Source: Nitriliruptoraceae bacterium
GTDB taxonomy: Bacteria > Actinomycetota > Nitriliruptoria > Nitriliruptorales > Nitriliruptoraceae
Direction: 5' to 3'
Assembly: GCA_007130695.1 (NCBI GenBank)
Contig: SLRZ01000260.1
Coordinates: forward strand, 1-32,951
DNA: 32,951 nucleotides
The notes under the pieces were generated by a model. That model saw nothing but the letters and a program-made list of their open reading frames with translations, did no database searches and was not told the origin of the DNA. Shown one piece after another: positions 25,083 through 32,951 of the stretch. The position numbers were made by a program, and so were the translations under genes. The first letter of the stretch is position 1; each line of letters opens with the position of its first letter.

Positions 25083-27391
25083 CGCCGCTCCCGCCCCGGG
25101 TCATTCGCGGGCTCGGAGGCCAGTTCGGTGGTGGGCGCGTCGTCGGTCGTGGAAGCGTGTCGGGTGGTGGGGTCGTCCTGCCCGGGGTCCGGGTTGGCGT
25201 CCCGACCGACCACGTCTCCGCGCAACTCCTCGGTCCGTGGCAGTCTCGGGGCCGGGACGTCGTCCCGGACGGGTGCGCCCACGGGGACCCCGCCGGCCGC
25301 GGCGCTGCCCGCTTCGCCGGGCCCGTCCGACTCCGGCTGTCCGTCCGGGGACAGGCCCAGCAGCGGCAGCACGACCTGGCGGACCTGCTGCTGGATCTCC
25401 TCCACGGGCTCGGTGGCGTCGATGACGAGGTAACGGTCGGGGTCGCGCCCGGCGAGGTGCCGGAATGCGTCGTTGACCTGCTCGTGGAACGCGATCCCCG
25501 CCGCTTCCAGGCGGTCGCCCTGCCCCTCGAGCCGGTCCAGGCCGACACGTGCGTCGACGTCGAGCAGCACCACCAGGTCGGGTCGAAGGTGGCCGGTCGC
25601 CCACCGGTTGAGCTCCGCGACCTGCGCCGCACCGAGCCCGCGCGCCACGCCCTGGTAGACCACCGAGGAGTCCACGTACCGGTCGCAGAGGACCACCCTG
25701 CCCGACTCGAGGGCCGGGGCGATCACCTCCTCGACGTGCTGGGCCCGGTCGGCCGCGTACAGCAATGCCTCGGCACGGTCGCTGAAGACCTCTTCGCGGG
25801 CGGCAAGGAGCACCTCACGAAGGTTCTCCCCGAGCCCGGTCCCGCCCGGCTCCCTCGTGACCAGTACGTCGTGGCCGGCGCGCTCGACCGCGGCCTGCAG
25901 GAGCCGGATCTGGGTCGACTTGCCCGCCCCGTCGCCACCTTCGAAGACGATCAGGCGACCCCGCCGGCGTTCCACGGCACTGGCGGTCACACCGAGGTCC
26001 AGCTCCTCCGAGGCGTCGAGCGACTGTCGCAGCCACCGCCCGGCCAGCACGGCTCCGGTCAGTGCGAGCAGCCCGGCGAACACCAGCGTCAGGCGCACCC
26101 CGCCGAGCTGGTACGGGTAGATACCGACGGTGCCGGCGGGCGGCTCCTCGATGCGCTGCTCGATCCCGAGGATCCCCACCAGCAGCGGTGCGGCGACCGT
26201 GGCCCCGAGGATCGCGACCCGCACCCCACTGTGGAACGCCGCGAAGGTGCGACCGCGCAGGGAGTCGATGGTGCGTTCCTGCAGCACCGTGTAGCCCACG
26301 ATGAACGAGATCCCGGCACCCATCCCCATCACCGCACCGGTGAGGCAGGCGAGGTCGAGTCGTGGCATCAGCGCCGTGGCGACCAGGCCGACCCCGGCCA
26401 GGCCGATCCCCGGCGCGAACAGACGCTCCTTGTCGATCCGTGCGGTGAGCGGCCCGGTCAGCACCAGGCCGACCAGTAGCCCGCCGCCCACCGCCGCCAC
26501 GAGCATCCCGAAGCCGGACGGGCCGGCGTTGAGGATGCGGGCGAACAGTTCGCCGAGCGACATCACCACGCCGGCCGCCACGAACGCGATCATCACCCCG
26601 ACGATCAGCGCCCGGATGATCGGGTGGGAGGCCACGAAGGCCAGCCCCTCCTTGAGCTGGGCCCACGCTCCCGCCGGTTCCGCCGGTTCGAGGGTGGGAC
26701 GCTGCGGGTCGACCGGGATGACCAGGCGCGCCAGCAGCGGTGCGGAGATCAGGAACGACGCGGCGTTGAACCAGATCGGCAGGGCGATCGGCCGGTCGGC
26801 GAAGAAGCTTCCCTCCGGGGCGACCGAGAGCGCGAACCCCACCATCGCCGCGTACAGCACCCCGCCCAATGGCAGCGTCCCGTAGGTGACGATGAGGTTC
26901 ACCTGGTTGGCGGCGACCAACTGGTCACGGCGGACGAGGCGGGGAAACACCGCGTCCTTCGCCGGCGCGAACAACGCCGAGAGCACCTCGATCATCAGCG
27001 TCGCGAGCAGCAGCGTCAGCAGCTCGTTGGTGAACGGGATCAGCGCCATCACGATCCCGCGCCCGATGTCGGCACCGATCAGCACCCGCTTGCGGTTCCA
27101 CCGGTCGACGAACACACCGGCAATGGGCCCGAGCAGCATCGCCGGGATCACGCGCGCCGCCATGACCGCGCCCAGGGCGAAGGGGGCCGCGCGGGTCGGG
27201 CCCATGATCTCGACCGTCAGCGCCAGGATCGCCAGGACGCCGATCCAGTCACCCAGCGCGGACGTCACGGTGGCCAGCGACAGGTTGCGGAAATCCCGGT
27301 TCTTCAGCAGCGCCTTGTAGTCCGCCGCGGAGACCCCGCCGGACACCGTGTCGGCCCCGCGTTCGGGGCTCGGTGGAGAACCGTCACTCAT
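25079..27391 (-). CDS. tmk: Fusion of an MFS transporter-like domain and thymidylate (dTMP) kinase
   Basis: N-terminal MFS (LLKNRDFRNLSLATVTSALGDWIGVLAILALTVEI...GPIAGVFVDRWNRKRVLIGADIGRG), then RGRLIVFEGGDGAGKSTQIRLL, LVTREPGGTGLGENLR, VLCDRYVDSSVVYQGVARGLG in the same frame. Confidence 0.95.
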   Translation of the reverse strand: MSDGSPPSPERGADTVSGGVSAADYKALLKNRDFRNLSLATVTSALGDWIGVLAILALTVEIMGPTRAAPFALGAVMAARVIPAMLLGPIAGVFVDRWNRKRVLIGADIGRGIVMALIPFTNELLTLLLATLMIEVLSALFAPAKDAVFPRLVRRDQLVAANQVNLIVTYGTLPLGGVLYAAMVGFALSVAPEGSFFADRPIALPIWFNAASFLISAPLLARLVIPVDPQRPTLEPAEPAGAWAQLKEGLAFVASHPIIRALIVGVMIAFVAAGVVMSLGELFARILNAGPSGFGMLVAAVGGGLLVGLVLTGPLTARIDKERLFAPGIGLAGVGLVATALMPRLDLACLTGAVMGMGAGISFIVGYTVLQERTIDSLRGRTFAAFHSGVRVAILGATVAAPLLVGILGIEQRIEEPPAGTVGIYPYQLGGVRLTLVFAGLLALTGAVLAGRWLRQSLDASEELDLGVTASAVERRRGRLIVFEGGDGAGKSTQIRLLQAAVERAGHDVLVTREPGGTGLGENLREVLLAAREEVFSDRAEALLYAADRAQHVEEVIAPALESGRVVLCDRYVDSSVVYQGVARGLGAAQVAELNRWATGHLRPDLVVLLDVDARVGLDRLEGQGDRLEAAGIAFHEQVNDAFRHLAGRDPDRYLVIDATEPVEEIQQQVRQVVLPLLGLSPDGQPESDGPGEAGSAAAGGVPVGAPVRDDVPAPRLPRTEELRGDVVGRDANPDPGQDDPTTRHASTTDDAPTTELASEPANDPGRERR

Positions 27392-27526
27392 CCAGCGCAG
27401 CCTAACCCCCGTCCGTGCCCGGGTCGTGGGCGCTGCTCTGCATCATGCACCGGTCGGCCGCCGCCTGCGATGGGAGGCCTACCGGGTTCGGCGCCGCGGT
27501 TTCCTGCCTCACCGCATCTGCCGGAG

Positions 27527-29482
27527 CTAGTCGTCGAAGGCGATCGGGGCGGCGAGCAACTCGTCGGGGATACCGAAGGCGTCGACGAGGTCGACCGCGT
27601 GGGGCCGCAACTCGTCGCACAGGCGGTTGACGGTGGAGATCACGGCCTTCGAGCGCTCGCCCGAGAGCCGGCCGTGCTCCTGGAACCAGCCGCGGTCGCG
27701 TTCGACCTCGGCCAGCGCATGCAGTGAGCACAGCCGGTCGAGCACCTCGCGCAGGTCGGGGTCCCCGCAGCGCTGCACCAACCCGTCGAACGCCTCGAGC
27801 AGCAGGCGCTCGATGTGCACCCACGCCGCGGTCAGGACGTGGTCCTGGACGTCGGCGAACACCTCGAACGGGTCCTGGCCCGCGTCGATGCCACGCTTGA
27901 GTCGGCGGGCGACACCGGCGACGACGTGGTCCTCCCGCCACCGGAACAACTCCAGCTGGTATTCACGGTCGAGCAGGCCGGCGTCGTCGTCGCGGGTGGG
28001 GACGGCGTCGACCAGCCGCTCGACCAGCTGCCGGGCCGAGGTCTTCTCGATGACGGTCTCGAAGACCTGGTCGGCGACGAAACGCGCCATGCCGAGCGGG
28101 TCGAGGTCGCCGAACTCGTCGCGGTAGTCGGTGAGCAGGCCCTTGGCCACCAGCTGCAGCAGGACGGTGTTGTCACCCTCGAAGGTGCTGAACACGTCGG
28201 TGTCGGCCTTGAGCGCCGCGAAACGGTTCTCGGCGAGGTAGCCCGCCCCGCCGCAGGCCTCCCGGCAGCCCTGCACCGTGTCGGTGGTGTGCCAGGTCGA
28301 CGAGGCCTTGATGCCGGCCGCGGCGGCCTCGAGCTCCCGCCGGTCCCGGCCGGGGTCCTCCGATTCGGCGAAGTCGCCGAAGGCCTCGTGGAGCCCGTCG
28401 ATGAGCCCCTGCTGCGCGGCGTGCAGCGCGTAGGTCCGGGCGAGGCGGGGCAGCAGGCGACGGCGGTGGGCTCGGAAGTCGAACAGGACCGCCTCGGCGT
28501 CCTCGCCGGGCGGCCCGAACTGCCGACGCCGCTCGCCGTAGCGCACGGCGATGGACAGGGCGAGCTTGCTGGCGCTGATCCCGGCACCGGCGATGCTGAT
28601 CCGGCCCTGGACCAGGGTCCCGAGCATGGTGAAGAAGCGCTTGTCGGGGTTCTCGATGCGGCTGAAATACTCGCCGTCGTCGGTGATCTCGGCGAAACGG
28701 TCCAGCAGGGCCTCACGCGGCACGCGGACCTGGTCGAAGGAGAGGCGGCCGTTGTCGACCCCGTTGAGGCCGGTCTTGGGCCCACAGTCCTCGATGGTGA
28801 CCCCGGGCCTGGACCGCCCCGCCACGTCGCGTATCGGCACCAGCACCGCGTGCACACCCCGCGACTCGCCGCCCACGACCAGCTGGGTGAACACGACCGC
28901 CATGCGACCGTCGCGGGCCGCGTTGCCGATGTAGTCCTTGCGGCCGCTGACGGTCGGCGTGTGAACCACCAGCTGGTCGGCATCGGGGTCGTAGGTGGTG
29001 GTGGTCTCGAGCTGTTGGACGTTGGAACCGTGCCCGGTCTCGGTCATCGCGAAGCAGCCCGGCAGCTCCATCGTGAGGATGTCGGCCAGGTACTTGTCGT
29101 GGTGGTGACGGGTCCCCAGGTGCAGGACCGCGCCGCCGAAGAGACCGAACTGCACCCCGCACTTGACCAGCAGGGACAGGTCGCCGATCCCGAGGGTCTC
29201 GAAGGCCGCGATGGAGCCACCGACGTCGCCGCCACCGCCGTACTCGGTGGGGAAACCCAGCCCGGTCCCGCCGTCGGCCGCGAGCTGCTGCGCCCACGTC
29301 AGGACGAGCTCCCGGTACTCCTCGTGGGGCAGCACCGAGAGCGTCTCGGGCGGCAGGACACCGAGGCGGACGAGACGCTCACGCGTCTCGTCGCGGACCT
29401 CCTCGTAGGGCTCGTCGAGCAGCCGGCGCAGGCCGACGACGTCGATGCGGGCAGCGGCGAGATCGCTCGTGGGTGCGCTCAT
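27527..29482 (-). CDS. Acyl-CoA dehydrogenase / acyl-CoA oxidase family protein
   Basis: GGTGLGFPTEYGGGGDVGGSIAAFETLGIGDLSLLVKCGVQFGLFGGAVLHLG...LPGCFAMTETGHGSNVQQLETTTTYD...TVQGCREACGGAGYLAENRFAALKADTDVFSTFEGDNTVLLQLVAKGLL. Confidence 0.93.
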   Translation of the reverse strand: MSAPTSDLAAARIDVVGLRRLLDEPYEEVRDETRERLVRLGVLPPETLSVLPHEEYRELVLTWAQQLAADGGTGLGFPTEYGGGGDVGGSIAAFETLGIGDLSLLVKCGVQFGLFGGAVLHLGTRHHHDKYLADILTMELPGCFAMTETGHGSNVQQLETTTTYDPDADQLVVHTPTVSGRKDYIGNAARDGRMAVVFTQLVVGGESRGVHAVLVPIRDVAGRSRPGVTIEDCGPKTGLNGVDNGRLSFDQVRVPREALLDRFAEITDDGEYFSRIENPDKRFFTMLGTLVQGRISIAGAGISASKLALSIAVRYGERRRQFGPPGEDAEAVLFDFRAHRRRLLPRLARTYALHAAQQGLIDGLHEAFGDFAESEDPGRDRRELEAAAAGIKASSTWHTTDTVQGCREACGGAGYLAENRFAALKADTDVFSTFEGDNTVLLQLVAKGLLTDYRDEFGDLDPLGMARFVADQVFETVIEKTSARQLVERLVDAVPTRDDDAGLLDREYQLELFRWREDHVVAGVARRLKRGIDAGQDPFEVFADVQDHVLTAAWVHIERLLLEAFDGLVQRCGDPDLREVLDRLCSLHALAEVERDRGWFQEHGRLSGERSKAVISTVNRLCDELRPHAVDLVDAFGIPDELLAAPIAFDD

Positions 29483-29552
29483 GGGCGCCACTATGCCACC
29501 TGCGGCGCCGCCGCGCGGGCGACACCCGGCCCGGTCGGACAGCGAACGCGAC

Positions 29553-32204
29553 TCAGTCCGAGCGCTTGGCGGCCTTCTTCGTGGCCTTCTTCGCCGTCGA
29601 CTTCTTGGCCGTCTTCTTCTTCGTCGCCTTCTTGCCGGCCTTCTTGGTCGCGCCCTTCTTGGTCGCCTTCTTCGCGCCCTTCTTGGTGGCCTTCTTCTTC
29701 GGCGGCGGGGCCTGCGCACCCCGGTAGGTCATCGGGACGGGGTCGGGGACCTCCTCGCCCCACAGCGCCTCACCGCCGAGTTCCGGATCGAAGGCCTCGA
29801 CACCCTCGACGACCGCGAGCACGGCGACCTCGGGGACCTCGAATTCGTTGAGGTCGAAGAGGTGGTTGACCTCCGGGTGGGTGCAGATCGCCACCGGTTC
29901 CTTGCGGTTGCGTGGCGGCGGGCGCAGCGGTGCGCCGCACTCCGGGCACGGTGAGGCGATCGGCAGCGACCACACCGCGAAGGCGTCGTCGGGGTAGCCG
30001 GTCGAGCCCACGAACGGCTTGCCGTACCGCGAGATCCGCCGCTCCATGAAGCTGTGCTCGGGGTCGGTCGGCGAACGGAACCAGCGGATCGCCCCGTCGT
30101 CGTCCTTGTAGGCCAGCCGCTGCTGGACGTTGCGGATCCCCTTGCACTTGGGGTAGTCGATGCAGCCGAAGAACGTGCCGAAACGCCCTTCGCGCTTGAG
30201 CATCGCCTTGCCGCACTCCTTGCAGCGCACCCGCTCGTCGGGTTCGGGTTCCGGCTCGGGTTCACCGACGGTGCCGTCGTCGTTGAGCGGCAGCGTGCCC
30301 TGGCAGTCGGGCCAGCGGCTGCACGAGGCGAACCACTGCTTGGACTTGCCGGAGAACACCCGCTCCATGTCGGCGCCGCACTCGGGACAGTCGGCCGGGT
30401 GCAGCAGCGGCAGGCGGGGCCGTTCGGGCTTGCGTTCACGCACCCAGGTGTCGACCTCGTCGAGGAAGCGGGTGACGGTCGAACACCATTCCTCGTCGCC
30501 GGCGGCGATCTCGTCGAGGGTCGACTCCATGCGGGCCGTGAAGCCGACGTCCACGACCTCGGCGAAGTGCAGCTTGAGGAACGAGACGACCACCTCGCCG
30601 AGCGGAGTCGGGAAGAACCGGCGGGACTCCTTGAGCACGTACTGGCGCTGCTCGAGGGTCGAGATGATCGCGGCGTAGGTCGACGGCCGGCCGATGCCCT
30701 CCTCCTCGAGGGCCTCGACGAGCGTGCGTTCGGAGAACCGCGGCGGCGGGGTGGTGGCGTGCTCCTCGCCGAGCAGTTCCGACAGGTGCAGGCGCTGTCC
30801 CTCCTCGAGCTGGGGCAGGCGGTCGGTGACGTCCTCGTCCTCGGTGCGCTCGTCCTCGTCGCGCACGGCCCGGTAGGCGGCGAGGAAGCCGTCGAACTTC
30901 TCGACCTGGCCGGTCACCCGGAAGGTGACCGGGCCCTGCTCGTCTTCGCCCGTGACGTCCGCCGAAACCCGGTCGAAGACCGCCGGGGCCATCTGCGTGG
31001 CCATCGTGCGCTTCCAGATCAGCTCGTAGAGGCGGGCCTGTTCGGGCTTGAGGTGACGGCGGACCGACTCCGGGGTGCGCCGCACCGAGGTCGGGCGCAC
31101 CGCCTCGTGGGCCTCCTGCGCGCCCTTGGTCTTGCCGGTGAAGCGGCGGGGCTTGTCGAGCGTGTACCGCGACCCGTAACGCTCCCCGACCAGCGAGTTG
31201 ATCTCGCCGAGCGCCTGATCGGAGAGGTTGATCGAGTCGGTCCGCATGTAGGTGATCAGCCCGACCTGCTCGCCGCCGAGGTTGATGCCCTCGTAGAGCT
31301 GCTGGGCGACGGCCATGGTCTGGCGGGCGGAGAAGCCGTACTTGGAGGCCTCGCCCTGCAGCGTGGAGGTCTTGAACGGCGGCTTGGGGTTGCGCCGGGC
31401 CTCGGTGCGGCGCACCTCGGTGACCGAGTAGTCCAACACCCGGGCCCGGGAGACCAGTGCGTCGGCGTCCTCCTGCGAGCGCACCACCAGCAGCTGTTCG
31501 CGCTTGGCGTCGCTCTTGCCCTCGAGATCCTTCGGTGTGGCCAGGCGCCGCTCACCGACGGCGTGCAGCGAGGCCTCCACGCTGGGAGCGGCGTCGGGCT
31601 CGGTCGCGAAGTCCGCCCCGAAGGTCCAGTACTCCTCCGGCACGAACGCGCGGATCTCGTCCTCGCGGTCGGCGATCAGCCGCAGCGCCACCGACTGCAC
31701 CCGCCCGGCGGAGATGCCCGAGGCGACCGTGCGCCACAGCACCGGTGAGAGCCGGTAGCCCACGATGCGATCGACGGCGCGACGGGCCTGCTGCGCGTCC
31801 ACCAGGTCGGTGTTGAGTCGGCGTGGCGACTCGAATGCGGCCCGGATGGCGGGTTCGGTGATCTCGTCGAACGTCACCCGGTTGGTCTCGGCGACGTCGA
31901 GGTTCAGCGCCTCGGCCACGTGCCAGGCGATGGCCTCGCCCTCACGGTCGAGGTCGGGGGCGAGCCAGACCGTCTGCGCCTCCTTGGCGGCCTTGCGCAG
32001 GGCGGCGACGTGCTTCTTGGAGTTCTCCGGGATCTCGTAGACCAGGTGGCAGCCCCCGCCGTCCTCGACCTCGATGGCGAAGTCCGAGCGCGGCAGGTCA
32101 CGGATGTGGCCGTAGGAGGCCAGCACCTTGAAGCTGCTCCCCAGGTACCGCTCGATCGTCTTCGCCTTCGCGGGCGACTCGACGATGACGAGGTTGTCCG
32201 CCAC
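29553..32204 (-). CDS. topA: DNA topoisomerase I with C-terminal Lys/Ala-rich tail
   Basis: GTG start VADNLVIVESPAKAKTIERYLGSSFKVLASYGHIRDLP; DREGEAIAWHVAEAL; GLITYMRTDSINLS; GRPSTYAAIISTL; C-terminal zinc-ribbon repeats. Confidence 0.97.
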   Translation of the reverse strand: MADNLVIVESPAKAKTIERYLGSSFKVLASYGHIRDLPRSDFAIEVEDGGGCHLVYEIPENSKKHVAALRKAAKEAQTVWLAPDLDREGEAIAWHVAEALNLDVAETNRVTFDEITEPAIRAAFESPRRLNTDLVDAQQARRAVDRIVGYRLSPVLWRTVASGISAGRVQSVALRLIADREDEIRAFVPEEYWTFGADFATEPDAAPSVEASLHAVGERRLATPKDLEGKSDAKREQLLVVRSQEDADALVSRARVLDYSVTEVRRTEARRNPKPPFKTSTLQGEASKYGFSARQTMAVAQQLYEGINLGGEQVGLITYMRTDSINLSDQALGEINSLVGERYGSRYTLDKPRRFTGKTKGAQEAHEAVRPTSVRRTPESVRRHLKPEQARLYELIWKRTMATQMAPAVFDRVSADVTGEDEQGPVTFRVTGQVEKFDGFLAAYRAVRDEDERTEDEDVTDRLPQLEEGQRLHLSELLGEEHATTPPPRFSERTLVEALEEEGIGRPSTYAAIISTLEQRQYVLKESRRFFPTPLGEVVVSFLKLHFAEVVDVGFTARMESTLDEIAAGDEEWCSTVTRFLDEVDTWVRERKPERPRLPLLHPADCPECGADMERVFSGKSKQWFASCSRWPDCQGTLPLNDDGTVGEPEPEPEPDERVRCKECGKAMLKREGRFGTFFGCIDYPKCKGIRNVQQRLAYKDDDGAIRWFRSPTDPEHSFMERRISRYGKPFVGSTGYPDDAFAVWSLPIASPCPECGAPLRPPPRNRKEPVAICTHPEVNHLFDLNEFEVPEVAVLAVVEGVEAFDPELGGEALWGEEVPDPVPMTYRGAQAPPPKKKATKKGAKKATKKGATKKAGKKATKKKTAKKSTAKKATKKAAKRSD
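29556..29705 (-). repeat. Low-complexity Lys/Ala-rich tail repeats of TopA
   Basis: Encodes KKKATKKGAKKATKKGATKKAGKKATKKKTAKKSTAKKATKKAAKRSD. Confidence 0.9.
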
Positions 32205-32280
32205 GCTCGACTCCTGCTCATGCTGCGCCAACCCACGGAGGATCCGCAGGTCGGAGCGGGGAAGGTGGGCGGGAAACGTC

Positions 32281-32304
32281 CCGGTGTCAACTACGCGACA
32301 CCGG
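32281..32304. promoter_or_regulatory. Perfect inverted repeat in the topA / lipoprotein divergent intergenic region
   Basis: CCGGTGTC-AACTACGC-GACACCGG. Confidence 0.4.
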
Positions 32305-32326
32305 CTCTCCGCCCCGGGAAGGCCGC

Positions 32327-32346
32327 GGGGTCCCCTACGGGACCCC
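32327..32346. promoter_or_regulatory. Second perfect inverted repeat in the topA / lipoprotein divergent intergenic region
   Basis: GGGGTCCC-CTAC-GGGACCCC. Confidence 0.4.
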
Positions 32347-32438
32347 GGCCACGGACACCCTACCGAGCGAGCTCCGCACGCCGCTGATCGGTCCACAACG
32401 GGAGGTAGCCTCACCGCGGTGCCGGACGAGGAGTGCAC

Positions 32439-32951
32439 GTGCACCGGTATCCGGCACGTCGAGGACCCATCGCAGCGCTACTTCTCTGCGGGCTGGCGCT
32501 GAGCGCCTGCGGCGATACCGACGCGGACGCCGACGAGTCGGTCGTGACGATCGAGGTGCCCGACGACTGGCAGCGCAGCGACCCCGAGGTCACCGCCGAG
32601 GTCCTGGAGTCCCTGCGGTGGACCCCGTCGGGCGACGACGGCTCCTCACTGCAGGTGGTGGTCGGCTGCGGCACCGACACCACGGTCGACGAACTGCTGG
32701 CGGGCGCAGCCTCGGGCGAGCGTCCGATGCCGGTGGTGGGGGCCACCGACGAACCCGAGGAGGTGGAGGTCGACGGCCTCGAGGAGGCCCGCCGGATCAC
32801 CTTCGCGATGGGTTCGTCGCAGGACGACATCCGCGCCTGGCAGGCCGGCCTCTACGGCGTCACCGGCGACGCGCTCGTACTGATCGAACTGTTCCGACCC
32901 CACGCGCAGTTCAGCGAGAGCCAGGCCGCCGAGGTACTCGATTCCGTCAGC
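32439..32951 (+). CDS. Putative lipoprotein, 3' end truncated by window
   Basis: GTG start with GAGGAG upstream; VHRYPARRGPIAALLLCGLALSACGDTDADADESVVTIEVPDDWQRSDPEV...; LSAC lipobox; open to window end. Not in the supplied ORF track. Confidence 0.75.
   Translation, partial: MHRYPARRGPIAALLLCGLALSACGDTDADADESVVTIEVPDDWQRSDPEVTAEVLESLRWTPSGDDGSSLQVVVGCGTDTTVDELLAGAASGERPMPVVGATDEPEEVEVDGLEEARRITFAMGSSQDDIRAWQAGLYGVTGDALVLIELFRPHAQFSESQAAEVLDSVS

Noticed and set aside
24112-25632. 506-aa minus-strand ORF overlapping holB and tmk in another frame
   Set aside because: Arg/Gly/Pro-rich off-frame reading; holB and tmk frames carry unmistakable motifs.
29483-29719. Arg/Pro-rich N-terminal extension of the acyl-CoA dehydrogenase ORF (MRRPRRRRRRPPRR...)
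   Set aside because: Off-frame reading of the TopA lysine-repeat tail; a sensible start is at 29482.
27815-29851. 678-aa plus-strand ORF opposite the acyl-CoA dehydrogenase gene
   Set aside because: Antisense artefact; its C-terminus is the antisense of the TopA lysine repeats.
30054-31748. 564-aa plus-strand ORF opposite topA
   Set aside because: Leu/Arg/Gly-rich antisense translation with no domain signature; topA is certain.
1-32951. CRISPR array, rRNA operon, insertion sequence or prophage
   Set aside because: No regularly spaced direct repeats, rRNA-like sequence, transposase, integrase or phage structural protein signatures were seen.

Overview
The window is about 33 kb of high-GC DNA, most likely from an actinobacterium (judged from GC content, gene families and gene order; no taxonomic search was possible). 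The core, roughly 8.76-23.29 kb on the minus strand, is a Tad/Flp (type IVb) pilus locus. A tightly overlapping operon (23285 down to 14710) encodes, in order: a novel protein with a C-terminal zinc-ribbon-like motif, CpaB/RcpC, a CpaE/TadZ ATPase fused to a TadE pseudopilin, a separate TadE, CpaF/TadA, TadB, TadC, and a histidine kinase plus LuxR-type response regulator. It is followed by a small Flp pilin, a TadG-like protein, two lipoproteins (one OmpA-like), a DUF192 protein, and a second cassette led by a large Flp-leader protein (~446 aa). The left flank carries an EAL phosphodiesterase (5'-truncated by the window), a PPOX-family protein, two tandem WS/DGAT acyltransferases, an aquaporin, a DUF1990 pair, a DUF2071 protein and an apparent remnant of a cation-efflux gene. 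The right flank carries tRNA-Thr(CGT), holB, an MFS-thymidylate kinase fusion, an acyl-CoA dehydrogenase/oxidase, topA with a Lys/Ala-rich tail, and a window-truncated lipoprotein. The strongest leads are: (1) the CpaE-TadE fusion, where prepilin cleavage would release an ATPase as the 'leader peptide'; (2) the large Flp-leader secreted protein and its lipoprotein cassette; (3) a near-identical 20-bp palindrome plus a downstream CASGTG-N6-CGTAGSGT motif at matching spacing upstream of both pilin-type genes; (4) the uncharacterised zinc-ribbon protein heading the operon. I saw no CRISPR array, rRNA, transposase or integrase.
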